NCBI GenBank assembly: GCA_032719365.1
Contig: CM064876.1
Location: forward strand, 55,361,864 to 55,425,863
Direction of reading: 5' to 3'
Origin: Prinsepia uniflora
Taxonomy: Eukaryota > Streptophyta > Magnoliopsida > Rosales > Rosaceae
Length of the DNA: 64,000 nt
In this document: piece after piece, positions 1 to 9,416 of the stretch
Numbering within the stretch: position 1 is the stretch's first letter
How the letters are laid out: every line of letters begins with the position of its first letter
Notes under the pieces: generated by a model
Told to the model about the DNA's origin: nothing
Databases searched by the model: none
The model's input: only the letters and a program-made list of their open reading frames with translations
Position numbers and translations under genes: made by a program

Positions 1-601
1 AAGACTCGGGAGTTTAAAGACACGGATAGGTCCAGCAGGTTTGATCGGAAAATGATGATTGATATTCACGGTTTATGATACGGTTTTATGATGTTTATAC
101 TCTGATTTCTTTAACAGTGTTTTATAGCATTTCTGTTCCTTATGATGATTTATGGCGACTGATTATAACTGTTTTAATAGCTGAGTTATGCATGTGATTT
201 CAAAACGGAGGGCTAAACCCGGTTTTCTTATAAAATGGTTTTGGAACTTTTCTTTTATTCTGGTCCACTCACACCTTCTGTTTTAAATTGCCCTCCAGGT
301 CGTGGAGTTAGAGCTGAGTTTCGGTGTCGAGGCAGCGTCTGAGGCATAGCAGTCGCGAGAGGGATCCCGGAGTGTTTTTCTTTTCCGCGTGCGTGTATCT
401 AGTTTATCGGTTTTCTTTCCTGTGTATTTGGGACTATGCTCTGTAAACTTTTAACTTCGGGATGTATTGTATAGTTTCTCCTGCGTCTGACTGAGTTTGT
501 TGGTGGTTACGTGTGAGTTTTACTTTGGTGTTGTGTCGTGGAGTCAGACGGGAGCAGGATTTAGCTCGGGTTTCGGGGTGAAACCGGGGTGGGTCCTGAC
601 A
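1..601 (+). repeat. 5' LTR of gag-only copy 1 (3' end only)
   Basis: These bases match the last 600 or so of the LTR at 2376-5484 nearly base for base. They start inside the GTTTAAAGACTCGG cluster and end at GGGTGGGTCCTGACA, immediately before the primer-binding site. They include the GGTCCACTCACA box near 262 and the CCCTCCAGGTCGTGG block near 290. The rest of the LTR lies left of the window. Confidence 0.85.
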
Positions 602-603
602 AT

Positions 604-615
604 TGGTATCATAGC
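604..615 (+). other. Primer-binding site, tRNA-Met type (copy 1)
   Basis: TGGTATCATAGC sits two bases after the LTR end. It matches the usual plant initiator-tRNA-Met primer site TGGTATCAGAGC except for one G-to-T change; copy 2 keeps the consensus. Confidence 0.85.
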
Positions 616-708
616 ATAGGTTTGTCGAGTTTGTTGGGTTTGTTGGTTTGTGAGGTTGTGTTTCAGTTGTTTGACTGTTTCTATGCCTCTTTCAGCGTGC
701 GGTTGACG

Positions 709-1719
709 ATGCCTCCGAGACGTAGACCCTCTCCACGACCTGAAGACGAAGTAGCAAGAGAGACAGAGAGTTCTACGATTGAGCAAGCCCAGCGGCTCGG
801 GGCTACTACTTTTAGTGGTGGGGCTAATCCTGAGGAAGCCGAGAGGTGGATCACGAGACTTGAGCGGATCTTTGCAGTGATGCATTGTCCACCGGAGGAG
901 CGAGTGTTACTAGCTACGTTTTTACTGGACGGTGCGGCGTACGAGTGGTGGTATACCCTCGAGTTGTCTGGCTGGGATGCCCACACGGTGACTTGGGAGA
1001 TGTTTCGGGAGAGATTCCTGGAACAGTATTACCCTCGTTCTTTCCGAGATGCCAAGGAGGCTGAGTTTTTGCAGCTTCAACGGGGGAATCTGAGTGTGGC
1101 TGAGTACGAACAGAAGTTCCAGATGTTTTCTCGGTTTGCTCCTGCGTTTGTGGCTACTGAAGCCGAGAAGTGCCGTAGATTTGAGTTGGGCCTGCCAGGT
1201 GAGATTCGAGCCATAGTGACGGCTGGATCATTTACTACCCTTCGAGAGTTGTCGGACGCTGCGGTGAGGGTTGAGCCTAGCTTGCCGGTACGACGCCGGG
1301 AGCCACCTTTCCCGGGAGTTTCTAGTCTGAGGACACTGAAGAGAGGTAACTTCAGTGGAGCGTCGTCGTCGGGCGATGATTGTTTTGGTACACCTGGTAG
1401 TTTCCAGAGTTCAGGATTTTGTGGTTATCGTACACAGCCAACTCCGCAAGCTAGTGCGACGTCTGTTGCGTCGACGGGGAGATCGAGTGGTCCTTCTGGT
1501 CGGGATGTTTGTTTCTACTGCGGAGAACGTGGTCACTTTCGACGTGAGTGTCCACTGTTGCCACAGGAAGGTGGTGTAGGCCGAGGAGTGGTGGAGCCTG
1601 GACAGAGTACAACGTCAGGGACAGCCGGCACTAGAGGAGGTGGTGTTACCACTAGTAGTTCGAGGGAACGTGGTAGAGCGTCGGGATCTCAGACCCGAGT
1701 GTTTTCGATGACCCAGTAG
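709..1719 (+). CDS. gag: Gag (capsid-nucleocapsid) polyprotein, retrotransposon copy 1
   Basis: A structural protein that would package element RNA into cytoplasmic virus-like particles. I chose the ATG at 709 (336 residues, starting MPPRRR) rather than the in-frame ATG at 589, because 589 lies in the LTR end and primer site. Residues about 40-165 fit the plant Retrotrans_gag capsid domain (WITRLERIFAVMHC, AYEWWYTLEL, FLEQYYP, EYEQKFQMFSRFAP). A CCHC zinc knuckle follows, with C268, C271, H276 and C281. The C-terminal region is Gly/Ser/Arg-rich. Compared with copy 2, a CAG-to-TAG change ends the protein about 20 residues early. The frame is otherwise open. No pol follows: the reading stops where a Tekay-type protease would begin. 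Confidence 0.88.
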   Translation: MPPRRRPSPRPEDEVARETESSTIEQAQRLGATTFSGGANPEEAERWITRLERIFAVMHCPPEERVLLATFLLDGAAYEWWYTLELSGWDAHTVTWEMFRERFLEQYYPRSFRDAKEAEFLQLQRGNLSVAEYEQKFQMFSRFAPAFVATEAEKCRRFELGLPGEIRAIVTAGSFTTLRELSDAAVRVEPSLPVRRREPPFPGVSSLRTLKRGNFSGASSSGDDCFGTPGSFQSSGFCGYRTQPTPQASATSVASTGRSSGPSGRDVCFYCGERGHFRRECPLLPQEGGVGRGVVEPGQSTTSGTAGTRGGGVTTSSSRERGRASGSQTRVFSMTQ

Positions 1720-2363
1720 AAGGTTCAGTCAGCACCAGGTGCGGGGACAGGTACTTGTACTATCTTTAGTTGTGTTGTACTTACTTTGTTGTTGGATCCT
1801 AGGGTAGAGTCTAGGATTTACCCTAGGTGACCTAGAGTGTTACGGTGAGTTCCGTTGAAGGATGATAGAAGAAATGGGAAAGGAGTGACTATAACTGATC
1901 GATATGAGGTTATTGAAGGAAGAGAACCCACAATCTAGAGTTTTCCTTTAGGACTTTGTAGATTTATTCCGATAGTGGCCGACGTAGCAGCCGAGGGAGT
2001 AAGCGAATAGATAGGTGTTCCTGTTTGGACTAGATTGTCTGGGTTAGGATCCGAGTTGGTTTTGGAAAGGTGAGGTGGTAGTACGTGAGGATGTACTCTG
2101 TGAATTCTATCGGGTACTCCATATGAGGTATTTTAAAATATCTTTGTTTCCTGTTCATAGGGTTTCCCTTGCGTACACCATACAGTTGTTACAGAGAGAG
2201 GGCTGGACGTGGTAACAGTAGTTGGGGATGGTGTGAAATACCCAAGGTGGAGATGATAGACAGGAAACCCAGGAGAAGTTGTTGTTGACCTAGTATTGAT
2301 TACCGGGTAGAAGACCCTAGTGTTGGGAACTAGCTGTGGAATTTCGGGGACAAAATTATTTTT
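1720..2363 (+). other. Non-coding tail between gag and polypurine tract (copy 1)
   Basis: About 640 bases with no open frame of note. The stretch aligns with 29528-30088 of copy 2, so it belongs to the element rather than being an insertion. I see no remnant of reverse transcriptase or integrase in any frame. Confidence 0.7.
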
Positions 2364-2375
2364 AGGTGGGTAGAT
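2364..2375 (+). other. Polypurine tract (copy 1)
   Basis: AGGTGGGTAGAT directly precedes the 3' LTR start TGTAAC, the expected place for plus-strand priming. It differs slightly from the cleaner AGGGGGGTAGAT of copy 2. Confidence 0.75.
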
Positions 2376-5300
2376 TGTAACGACCCGTCCCGGTAATCAG
2401 GGTTAAGATAGTGATTAAGGTGGGATTAGTGAGTTTAAGTAGTACTTAGTTGGGTACTTTTGGACCGATAGGGTAGAATGACGATTTTGCCCCTGGTTCG
2501 GGTAAATAGTTGACTTTTAGTTCGGGCGGTCAATTGGACTTTGACCGATGACCAGGACGTAGTTTAGGACATTGTGAATCCGTAGACAGGTGGTACGCTC
2601 GATTCCGACATCTGAGGAGGAAGTTATGATGTTCGGAAGGTTGAGGGCATAACCGTAATTTGGTTAAAATAGGGGGAATAGTTGATTTTTGCACGATCGG
2701 GTTTTGACTTATTGACTTAGGACCGTTAGAGAGATCTTGTCGTCCTGAATCCAACGACAGGCGGCACGTATTCATCGACTTATGATGTGGGAGTTACGGG
2801 TCTAGAAAGGTAGTGGCAAAGTTGTAATTTTGGTAAAACGGAAGGGCATTTTGGTCTTTTGTGCTCTGGGATGTGTGCAACAGATAGGGACATATGGTGG
2901 GCTGAGATTGAAACAAATGTGAGGGAGAGGAGAGGATGGTGACGCGTGGCAAGGGCCTAGTGGCTTCTAGGCGTGTGCACGGTCCCAATTATTTGGGGTG
3001 CTCGTGTGTGTGTTCTTCGATCCAGAGAGAAACAGAGGGAGAGAATTGAGAGAAATTGGACGGTGTTTTGTGTGAGGTGTGTGAATTGGTGAGGGAGTAA
3101 GTGATTAGAGGTCAAGAGGGAGACAAAGAGGCGGTTTTGAGGTACGGTGGTAGTGTGTGGGGGAGTTGGGAGCCACGGGAAAACAGTAAGGAAAACAGGG
3201 AGGAAGTGAGTGTTTGTGGGTGGTGTTGCGGCTGTGATCGATCAAGCGAGGCCAGAAGAGGTGTCCAGAGGTTGGAGGTGGACGGGAGGAGCTACTGCCT
3301 CACGGCTGAGCTCACGACGGCGACAGGAGGCAGGTAATCTCTTAACTTTCCTTTCGATGCTCTGTTTTTCCCGTCGATTTTCAAATCGAAAGTCATGAGT
3401 TTAGGGGTTGAATCGAAGAGTCTAGGGAGGTCTAGGGGACTCAGTTGAGGCCTGGGTGTCTTCTGGTTGTGCTGCCGTGACTGGGAAGTGCACGGTGGTG
3501 GTTAGACGACGGAAGGTGCCCTGTGTGCCCTGTTTTTCCGTTTTGCTTCAAACGTAGAGTCGTGAAGTCTGGGGTAGAGTCGACGGTCTTGGTGAGTTGG
3601 ATGAGGTTTAGGATGGTCCTAGGAAGGGTTTAAGCTTGCCACCGTGATGGGGGGTGACCTGGGTGGCCGGAGAAGGAAACAGAGCAGTGTTCGGGTTTTG
3701 TTTCGAGTTCGAGTCGATGAGTATTAGGTCGTGTCGAGGTGATTGGAGTACGGGAATGGGTAGCCTAGGACTAGGCGAAGCAGTGGGTGAAGGATTGAGG
3801 TGTTTTGGTGTAAGCACGGCGGAGAACCGTCATCGCCGGTTCGAGGTGCAGAACTGTGTCGAACCGGGTCTACTCGAGGTAGACGGTGACACTGTAGCAG
3901 GCGCGTGAGGGCCACGCGCAGCCACTTTGGGCGGCGCGTGGGGGCGCGTGCGGCGGTCTTTGGGGAAGGTGTCAATTTGGTTTTTGGTCTAGGTGTTGTG
4001 ACGAGTCCGTTGGAGTTGGTTTCGGGTTAATCAGACGTCGATTCAATGTAGTTTCGCGAGGGTGAAGGCTTAGGGTTCCGATTCGTTACGTTTAGGACCC
4101 GGGGATTTTGAGGGAAATTAGATGGACCTTCGTAGACGTGTTAGTGACGTACTTTGGTGGTTGTTGACAGGATCGGGAGTTCTCGAGGAAGCTGAGGAAC
4201 GTACGAGACGTTCAGGACGCGATTGAGGGCTAGGTACTGTGAGTGGACCCCTTCTCTATAACTGAGCATGCATAACTGTTTTTCTATAATTCTTTTATGG
4301 TTTTATATGTGAATTCATGTTTTCTGAATATGCTATAACTGTTTTACTTAATTGTACGTTTTTCGAGGAAGTACGATTTTCAGCACGTTTTACGATGAAG
4401 GTTTGATTTCTTATAATGATGTCATGATTTTGGGATTTCAAACGATAAGGGTTTTCAGTGATTATAAAGGGATTTTGGAACATGATTTCGATGATCAAGG
4501 TTTTCGGTTTTAGAATCGGATTTCGAAAAGTGGAATTTGGTTTTAAAGTTGAACAGTGAATTTCCGGATTTGGGTTCGAAATGACGGTTCGGGGAGCCGG
4601 AAGGGCTTCGGACCAGTGGTTTCGGATTCGGGTTTGGACATGGGTTTTGAAATGGGTTTTCAATGGTTTTGGATTGGATTTGCTGGATCTGGTTATTGGG
4701 TTTAAAGACCCGAATATTGATTGACGGGGGACGAGCCTGGATTGGGTTTAAAGACCCGGATTGAGTTTAAAGACTCGGTCGTTTAAAGACTCGGATACAT
4801 TGATATTTTCCCCCGTGGGCCTATTGAGTTTAAAGACTCGGAGGTTTAAAGACTCGGATATTATTGAGGCCTGGATTGAGTTTAAAGACTTGGGAGTTTA
4901 AAGACTCGGATAGGTCCAGCAGGTTTGATCGGAAAATGATGATTGATATTCACGGTTTATGATACGGTTTTATGATGTTTATACTCTGATTTCTTTAACA
5001 GTGTTTTATAGCGTTTCTGTTCCTTATGATGATTTATGGCGACTGATTATAACTGTTTTAATAACTGAGTTATGCATGTGATTTCAAAACGGAGGGCTAA
5101 ACCCGGTTTTCTTATAAAATGGTTTTGGAACTTTTCTTTTATTCTGGTCCACTCACACCTTCTGTTTAAATTTCCCTCCAGGTCGTGGAGCTAGAGCGGG
5201 GTTTCAGCGTCGAGGCAGCGTCTGAGGCATTGCAGTCGCGAGAGGGATCCCAGAGTGTTTTTCTTTTCCGCGTGCGTGTATCTAGTTTATCGGTTTTCTT

Positions 5301-5484
5301 TCCTGTGTATTTGGGACTATGCTCTGTAAACTTTTAACTTCGGGATGTATTGTATAGTTTCTCCTGCGTCTGACTGAGTTTGTTGGTGGTTACGTGTGAG
5401 TTTTACTTTGGTGTTGTGTCGTGGAGTCATACGGGAGCAGGATTTACCTCGGGTTTCGGGGTGAAACCGGGGTGGGTCCTGACA
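2376..5484 (+). repeat. 3' LTR of gag-only copy 1 (3109 bp)
   Basis: Begins TGTAACGACCCGTCCC and ends GGTGGGTCCTGACA, so it is bounded by TG...CA. Modules in order: two GACAGGYGGYACG boxes (2583-2598 and 2755-2768), a GC-rich block with GCGCAGCCACTTTGGGCGG (about 3916), TGTGAGTGGACC (4238-4249), the GTTTAAAGACTCGG cluster (4698-4910), GGTCCACTCACA (5146-5157) and the end. Frames seen on both strands (for example 3101-3337 and 4295-4663) have no recognisable protein and are not genes. Confidence 0.88.
4698..4910 (+). repeat. GTTTAAAGACTCGG mini-hairpin cluster in LTR
   Basis: Several copies of GAGTTTAAAGACTCGG or the variant GGGTTTAAAGACCCGG in about 210 bases. Each core can pair GAGT with ACTC (or GGGT with ACCC) around TTAAAG. 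The same cluster lies at 1-29, 17637-17814 (inverted), 21056-21234, 27597-27788, 32423-32615 and 33687-33850 (inverted). Confidence 0.85.
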
Positions 5485-5997
5485 CTTTGGGCCTACAGAA
5501 TAGCTTATAAGACTCTTATTGGGATGAGCCCTTACAGAATTGTTTTTGGGAAAGCTTGCCATTTGCCAATGAAGTTGGAGCACCATGCTTTGTGGGCAAT
5601 CAAGAAGCTTAACATGGACTTCACAAAAGCTGGAATGTCAAGAAAGCTGCAACTCAATGAGCTTGAGGAGCTAAGGAATGAGGCTTATGAAAGTGCAAAG
5701 ATTTACAAAGAAAGGACCAAGATTTACCATGATAAAGCTCTCGCGAGAAAGGTATTTTTCCTTGATCAAAATGTTTTATTATATGACTCTCGTTTACGTC
5801 TCTTTCTAGGTAAACTTAAATCTAGATGGGTTGGACCTTTCAAAGTGATCAAAGTGTATCCTCATGGAGCAGTTGAAATAAGTAATCTCAGCAATGGTAA
5901 CAGTTTCAAAGTTAATGGCCACATATTAAAGCCGTACTTGATGTCTGATATGGATGTTCCCATTGCACATATGGTGGATACTCTTCCATTCCATTAA
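5485..5997 (+). pseudogene. Integrase C-terminal fragment, Athila/Tat-type pol
   Basis: Open frame of about 170 codons ending at the stop at 5995-5997. It matches the end of plant Ty3 integrases: LWAYRIAYKTLIGMSPYR, then FGKACHLP, then a C-terminal chain with LYDSRLRLFLGKLKSRW and VYPHGAVEI typical of Athila pol. Integrase would insert cDNA into the genome in the nucleus, but the zinc-binding and DDE core residues are missing here. The apparent upstream extension of the frame into 5380-5484 is the LTR of the inserted element, not part of the protein. The fragment looks fairly well preserved. Confidence 0.85.
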
Positions 5998-7706
5998 GCC
6001 CTTTTGCAACCACGTCTTACCTAGACGTTAAATACAGCGCTTGTTGGGAGGCAACCCAACCAGGTTCTATCTTTTTAATCTTTTAACTTAGTTACTTCTT
6101 TTCTTTCTCTGCTTTCATACTCTCTTTGCATTGCATGCCCTTTTTCTATTTTATACATTGAGGACAATGTTTAGTTTAGGTTTAGGGGTAGGGAAATGCA
6201 AATTTTTGGGTGCTAAAGAGTCAGTCTGTTAGAGCATTGTGGAAACATTGCAATGAAATTTTTATGCAAACTAAGGCATACAATCGTCATTTAGAAGGAA
6301 GCCTTGAATAGTCTTCTGATTAGGTGTTCATTCTGACCTCTTGTGCTCTTAGAATCGGGGTGAATAAGGTAATTGATCAAACAAATGAAGAAGAATAGTG
6401 GAGACTACCCTTGTGATGTGTTGAGCCTACTTGCTTTTTTGAGAAGGTTTAATTTGTTTCTGCTCCAATTCTTTCTTTCTAATTCACTCTAATCTGATCT
6501 CATTATCATTTTTGGTTGATTACTAAGAATTTATCATAATTTCAGATATCACATGCCCTTCATTTGTGGAGTAGCCCTTTTGAAGTGATGCTAGGCTTTG
6601 TGTGCATAACCTTCTAAAAGCCTTCTCTAAACCCTACCTTTGTGTGCTCTATTAGCCATTTTGTAGTCAAACACATGTAACCATTTCTTTCATAACCTAC
6701 ATCACTCCTTCCCTTTTGTATCTCACTTTGAGGTACCTAGCTTAATTGTGACCATACCCTATAGCTTGGAATCTGCCAAGGTTGTTGAAAGTGGAAATTC
6801 GATGCAAGGACAAGTATTGTTACCGTGAAATCAAAAGTTTATGGACAATCAAAAGAAGCTCAGGTCAAAAGAAGTTCGTATCAAAAGAAAAGAGAACTTA
6901 AATGAAGTAAAACTTCATTGAAAAAAAAAGATGAAAAAAAAACAAAAACAAAAATCTAAGAAAAGTTCATTCCATTCAACTTAAAGTGAGCAGATGCTGG
7001 GAATAACATCAAGCTGTGCAAAGTAATTTTTCAATAGCCCTTGGTATGATTCTAAGTTACTTGTTGTTCCTATCCTTTTTTTTTTCATTTTCCCCTCAAC
7101 CAAGCCTCATTACAACCTATATAGATTAAGACCTATGTTGATCATTTGGGCAATAACATGAATGCTGGGAGGTATGTGCTCTATCTAATTCTTAGTTTTC
7201 GATTCTCTCATGAGATCTATCATAAAATTGTGCCATTTTTTCTTATACTTCATATGTGAGAATACTTGCTTTCATATCACATAACTTCACTCACATATGT
7301 TTGCTGGAGAGATTAAACCTTAGGTTCGAGTGATTGAGTGAATCTGTGAGACTTAGAGTTGAGACGAATTCTATCTTCAGGTTTGAAAATGATACCTATG
7401 AAGCCTTGAAACTGAGAGTATAAGTGTTCACTTGCACACTAATTAGTTGCTGGCATGGTGAATTCAAGAAGGTGAAGGTATGACTAAAGTTTCATTGGTT
7501 CACATTACTTTGTTTCCATAATGTTTTAACCCTTGTTTTTTCAATAGTCTTGATGGTGTTTGTGGGTGTCACATCTGTTAAACCCTCAGGAGACAAAACT
7601 CCTCCTACTAGGCACACCTAGGGGTTTAAATGGTTTATCATAGGAAGATCGAGTCATTATTTTAATTGTGCTTTTGTAATTTGTTTTGCTTGAGGACTAG
7701 CAAATG
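5998..7706 (+). other. Non-coding region downstream of Athila-like pol
   Basis: About 1.7 kb of AT-rich sequence without a supported gene. A short self-complementary stretch, GTTGGGAGGCAACCCAAC, lies near 6043; comparable motifs are common just after pol in such elements. An A-rich patch lies at 6890-6960. No env-like or other protein was recognised. Confidence 0.6.
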
Positions 7707-7723
7707 ATAGGTTTGGGGGTCTT
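7707..7723 (+). other. Polypurine tract of the Athila-like element
   Basis: ATAGGTTTGGGGGTCTT immediately precedes TGTTAGG, the proposed LTR start. A G-rich run here is expected for plus-strand priming. Confidence 0.7.
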
Positions 7724-9123
7724 TGTTAGGTCATATTTTATGTATTTTGCCATGCATTATTATCATTGATGTAGTACTAATATCTTTCATCCCATATGAG
7801 AAAATGATAATTTTTGTGAGAGTGGTGCAGGTTTGGACATTATAGCGAATTAGAAAGATTTCGGTGTAAAAAGGAAGAAATTCGGAGTTGAAAAAGCTTA
7901 CTTATGAAGCAAAGAAAAATAATTTGGAAAACAAGAAGCTGTCACTATTCATGTGTGACACTATTCACGTAAATAGTAACAGATTACATGTCTTTCCCTA
8001 TTTGCCCTCATGCTTTCTTACCTATATAAGCCCTCTTCACTCTCAAAATAAACCCTAGCCTTCACATAACAAAGAAATCAGATCTGCTCTTCTTTTTTCA
8101 TTCTCCTTCTCTTCCATTCAGAAAACCTCAAAAATAAAACTCATCTTTCTATTTCCTTTCCATAACCATCTCCCCTCTTCCATCCTTTTCCATCTCTTTC
8201 CCATATACCTCAATCTCTCATCATAAAAGCTCCAAAGTTCCTTCATCAAATTCGTCATCCATCATCTTTGCTGTGTGAAGAAGAAGTCCTTTTCAGTTCT
8301 GGAGAAAAAAGACTGCCTTCTACTTAGAGTTTGCTGCATCCATGTCTTTAATTAATGCTTTTATGTTGATTAGATACATGTGTAGCTAATTTCTCATCTA
8401 GGGTTCTTCATGTAACCATGTAAACTCAGTTTTATGTTATGATTGAAGTATTCTGATTTTTACAAACTCTTCCTTGTTTCATTCATTTTAATTATTGATT
8501 CATATGTGATTCTAGTGCTTGATCACCATTAGGGTTCCATATGCCTAGTTAGATTTAGAGCATATGCCATGCCTAAGTTTAATTGATTTATGAATGAAAG
8601 AATAGGGTTAGTGAGTACATGCCATGCCACTGAATCTGTTTGGTCATATTTATTTCTTTTCTCATACTTAAAGGCTTTCTAGGAGTAATCTAAAGTACAT
8701 GCCATACTTAGGTTGCAATTAGAAGGACTAGATAGTGTTCCACATGCCATGGCCTATCTTACTTAAGTGAAAACGATCCTTAGAGTAGGTTTGAAAGATC
8801 AGAGTACTTTAGTCACTGTATTCTTAGAATCAAGGTTACATAGGTGAAGTCAAGACCCTAGCTTCCATCTCCATACTTTTCTCAATCTTTGCTATCTTTC
8901 TTCATTTACTTAAAGTTTCAATTTCAGGTTAACGTCCTTACATATCACAAATCAAAACCCAATTCTGTTTTATTTTCAGTTCTTTTAATTCCACTAGTTA
9001 ATTGAGTCATTATAGGGTTATTTAGAGGTAATTGTGAAGCCTAATCAGTCTCTGTGGTTCGACACCCTTACTTGTGCATTACCATTACTACAATAGTAGT
9101 GTATAAGCTAGGATACATCAACA
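7724..9123 (+). repeat. 3' LTR of the Athila-like element (about 1.4 kb)
   Basis: Begins TGTTAGGTCATATTTT after the polypurine tract and is read to the CA of GGATACATCAACA. It has a likely TATA element (TATATAAG, 8033-8040) with the pyrimidine-rich stretch 8080-8220 downstream, as in an LTR promoter and leader. Four copies of a CATGCCAT motif lie between 8560 and 8750. The 5' partner is outside the window, so the right edge is inferred from the terminal CA. Confidence 0.6.
8033..8040 (+). promoter_or_regulatory. Putative TATA box in the Athila-like LTR
   Basis: TATATAAG followed by a CT-rich stretch, the usual plant core-promoter arrangement. The start site itself cannot be seen. Confidence 0.5.
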
Positions 9124-9376
9124 CCATGTATTATTACTAAAACGTAAAACGTGCCACTCAGAATGTATCTACAATACATTAATTGTTAGTTATCTTCTTA
9201 ATCACACACTAACATTATATTTTTCTGGACTCGTTACTAATCACTATACCAACTTTTGGGTGTTGTCCTACTAGGGTTTTGACCTATCTATGAAATCTGC
9301 TTTGTGCATGGCTGTTTATGTATGATATTTTAAATATTGTACTAAAATTAATACATACATAATAAAGTTTTGGGTG

Positions 9377-9388
<12 letters not shown>

Positions 9389-9407
<19 letters not shown>

Positions 9408-9411
9408 ATAT
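9389..9411 (+). repeat. (TA)n microsatellite
   Basis: A run of alternating T and A just upstream of the ORF1 start of the Harbinger element. Confidence 0.9.
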
Positions 9412-9416
9412 TAGCA

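Larger units (their letters stand above)
1..5484 (+). mobile_element. Gag-only Ty3 LTR retrotransposon, copy 1 (TR-GAG type)
   Basis: The element reads 5' LTR tail (1-601), tRNA-Met primer site, gag, non-coding tail, polypurine tract and a complete 3' LTR (2376-5484). The internal region is only about 1.77 kb and has no protease, reverse transcriptase, RNase H or integrase. This matches the published TR-GAG class of non-autonomous plant LTR elements. Gag sequence and long LTRs point to a Tekay/Del-like chromovirus ancestor (inference). It is inserted in an Athila-like element, because integrase sequence resumes directly after the 3' LTR. The 5' end and left target duplication lie outside the window. 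Confidence 0.85.
5485..9123 (+). mobile_element. Athila-like Ty3 retrotransposon, 3' portion
   Basis: Contains the C-terminal end of integrase, a 1.7 kb non-coding stretch, a polypurine tract and a TG...CA 3' LTR. The gag, protease, reverse transcriptase and 5' LTR are left of gag-only copy 1, outside the window. No env-like frame is visible. The Athila/Tat assignment rests on the integrase tail and the arrangement. Confidence 0.75.

Noticed and set aside
589..708. In-frame upstream start of gag at 589 (and 28337 in copy 2)
   Set aside because: These codons cover the LTR end and the primer-binding site, which are not translated as gag; the ATG at 709 / 28457 begins the conserved MPPRRR sequence.
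5380..5484. N-terminal extension of the integrase fragment
   Set aside because: It is read from the inserted gag-element LTR; integrase similarity begins only after the LTR end at 5484.
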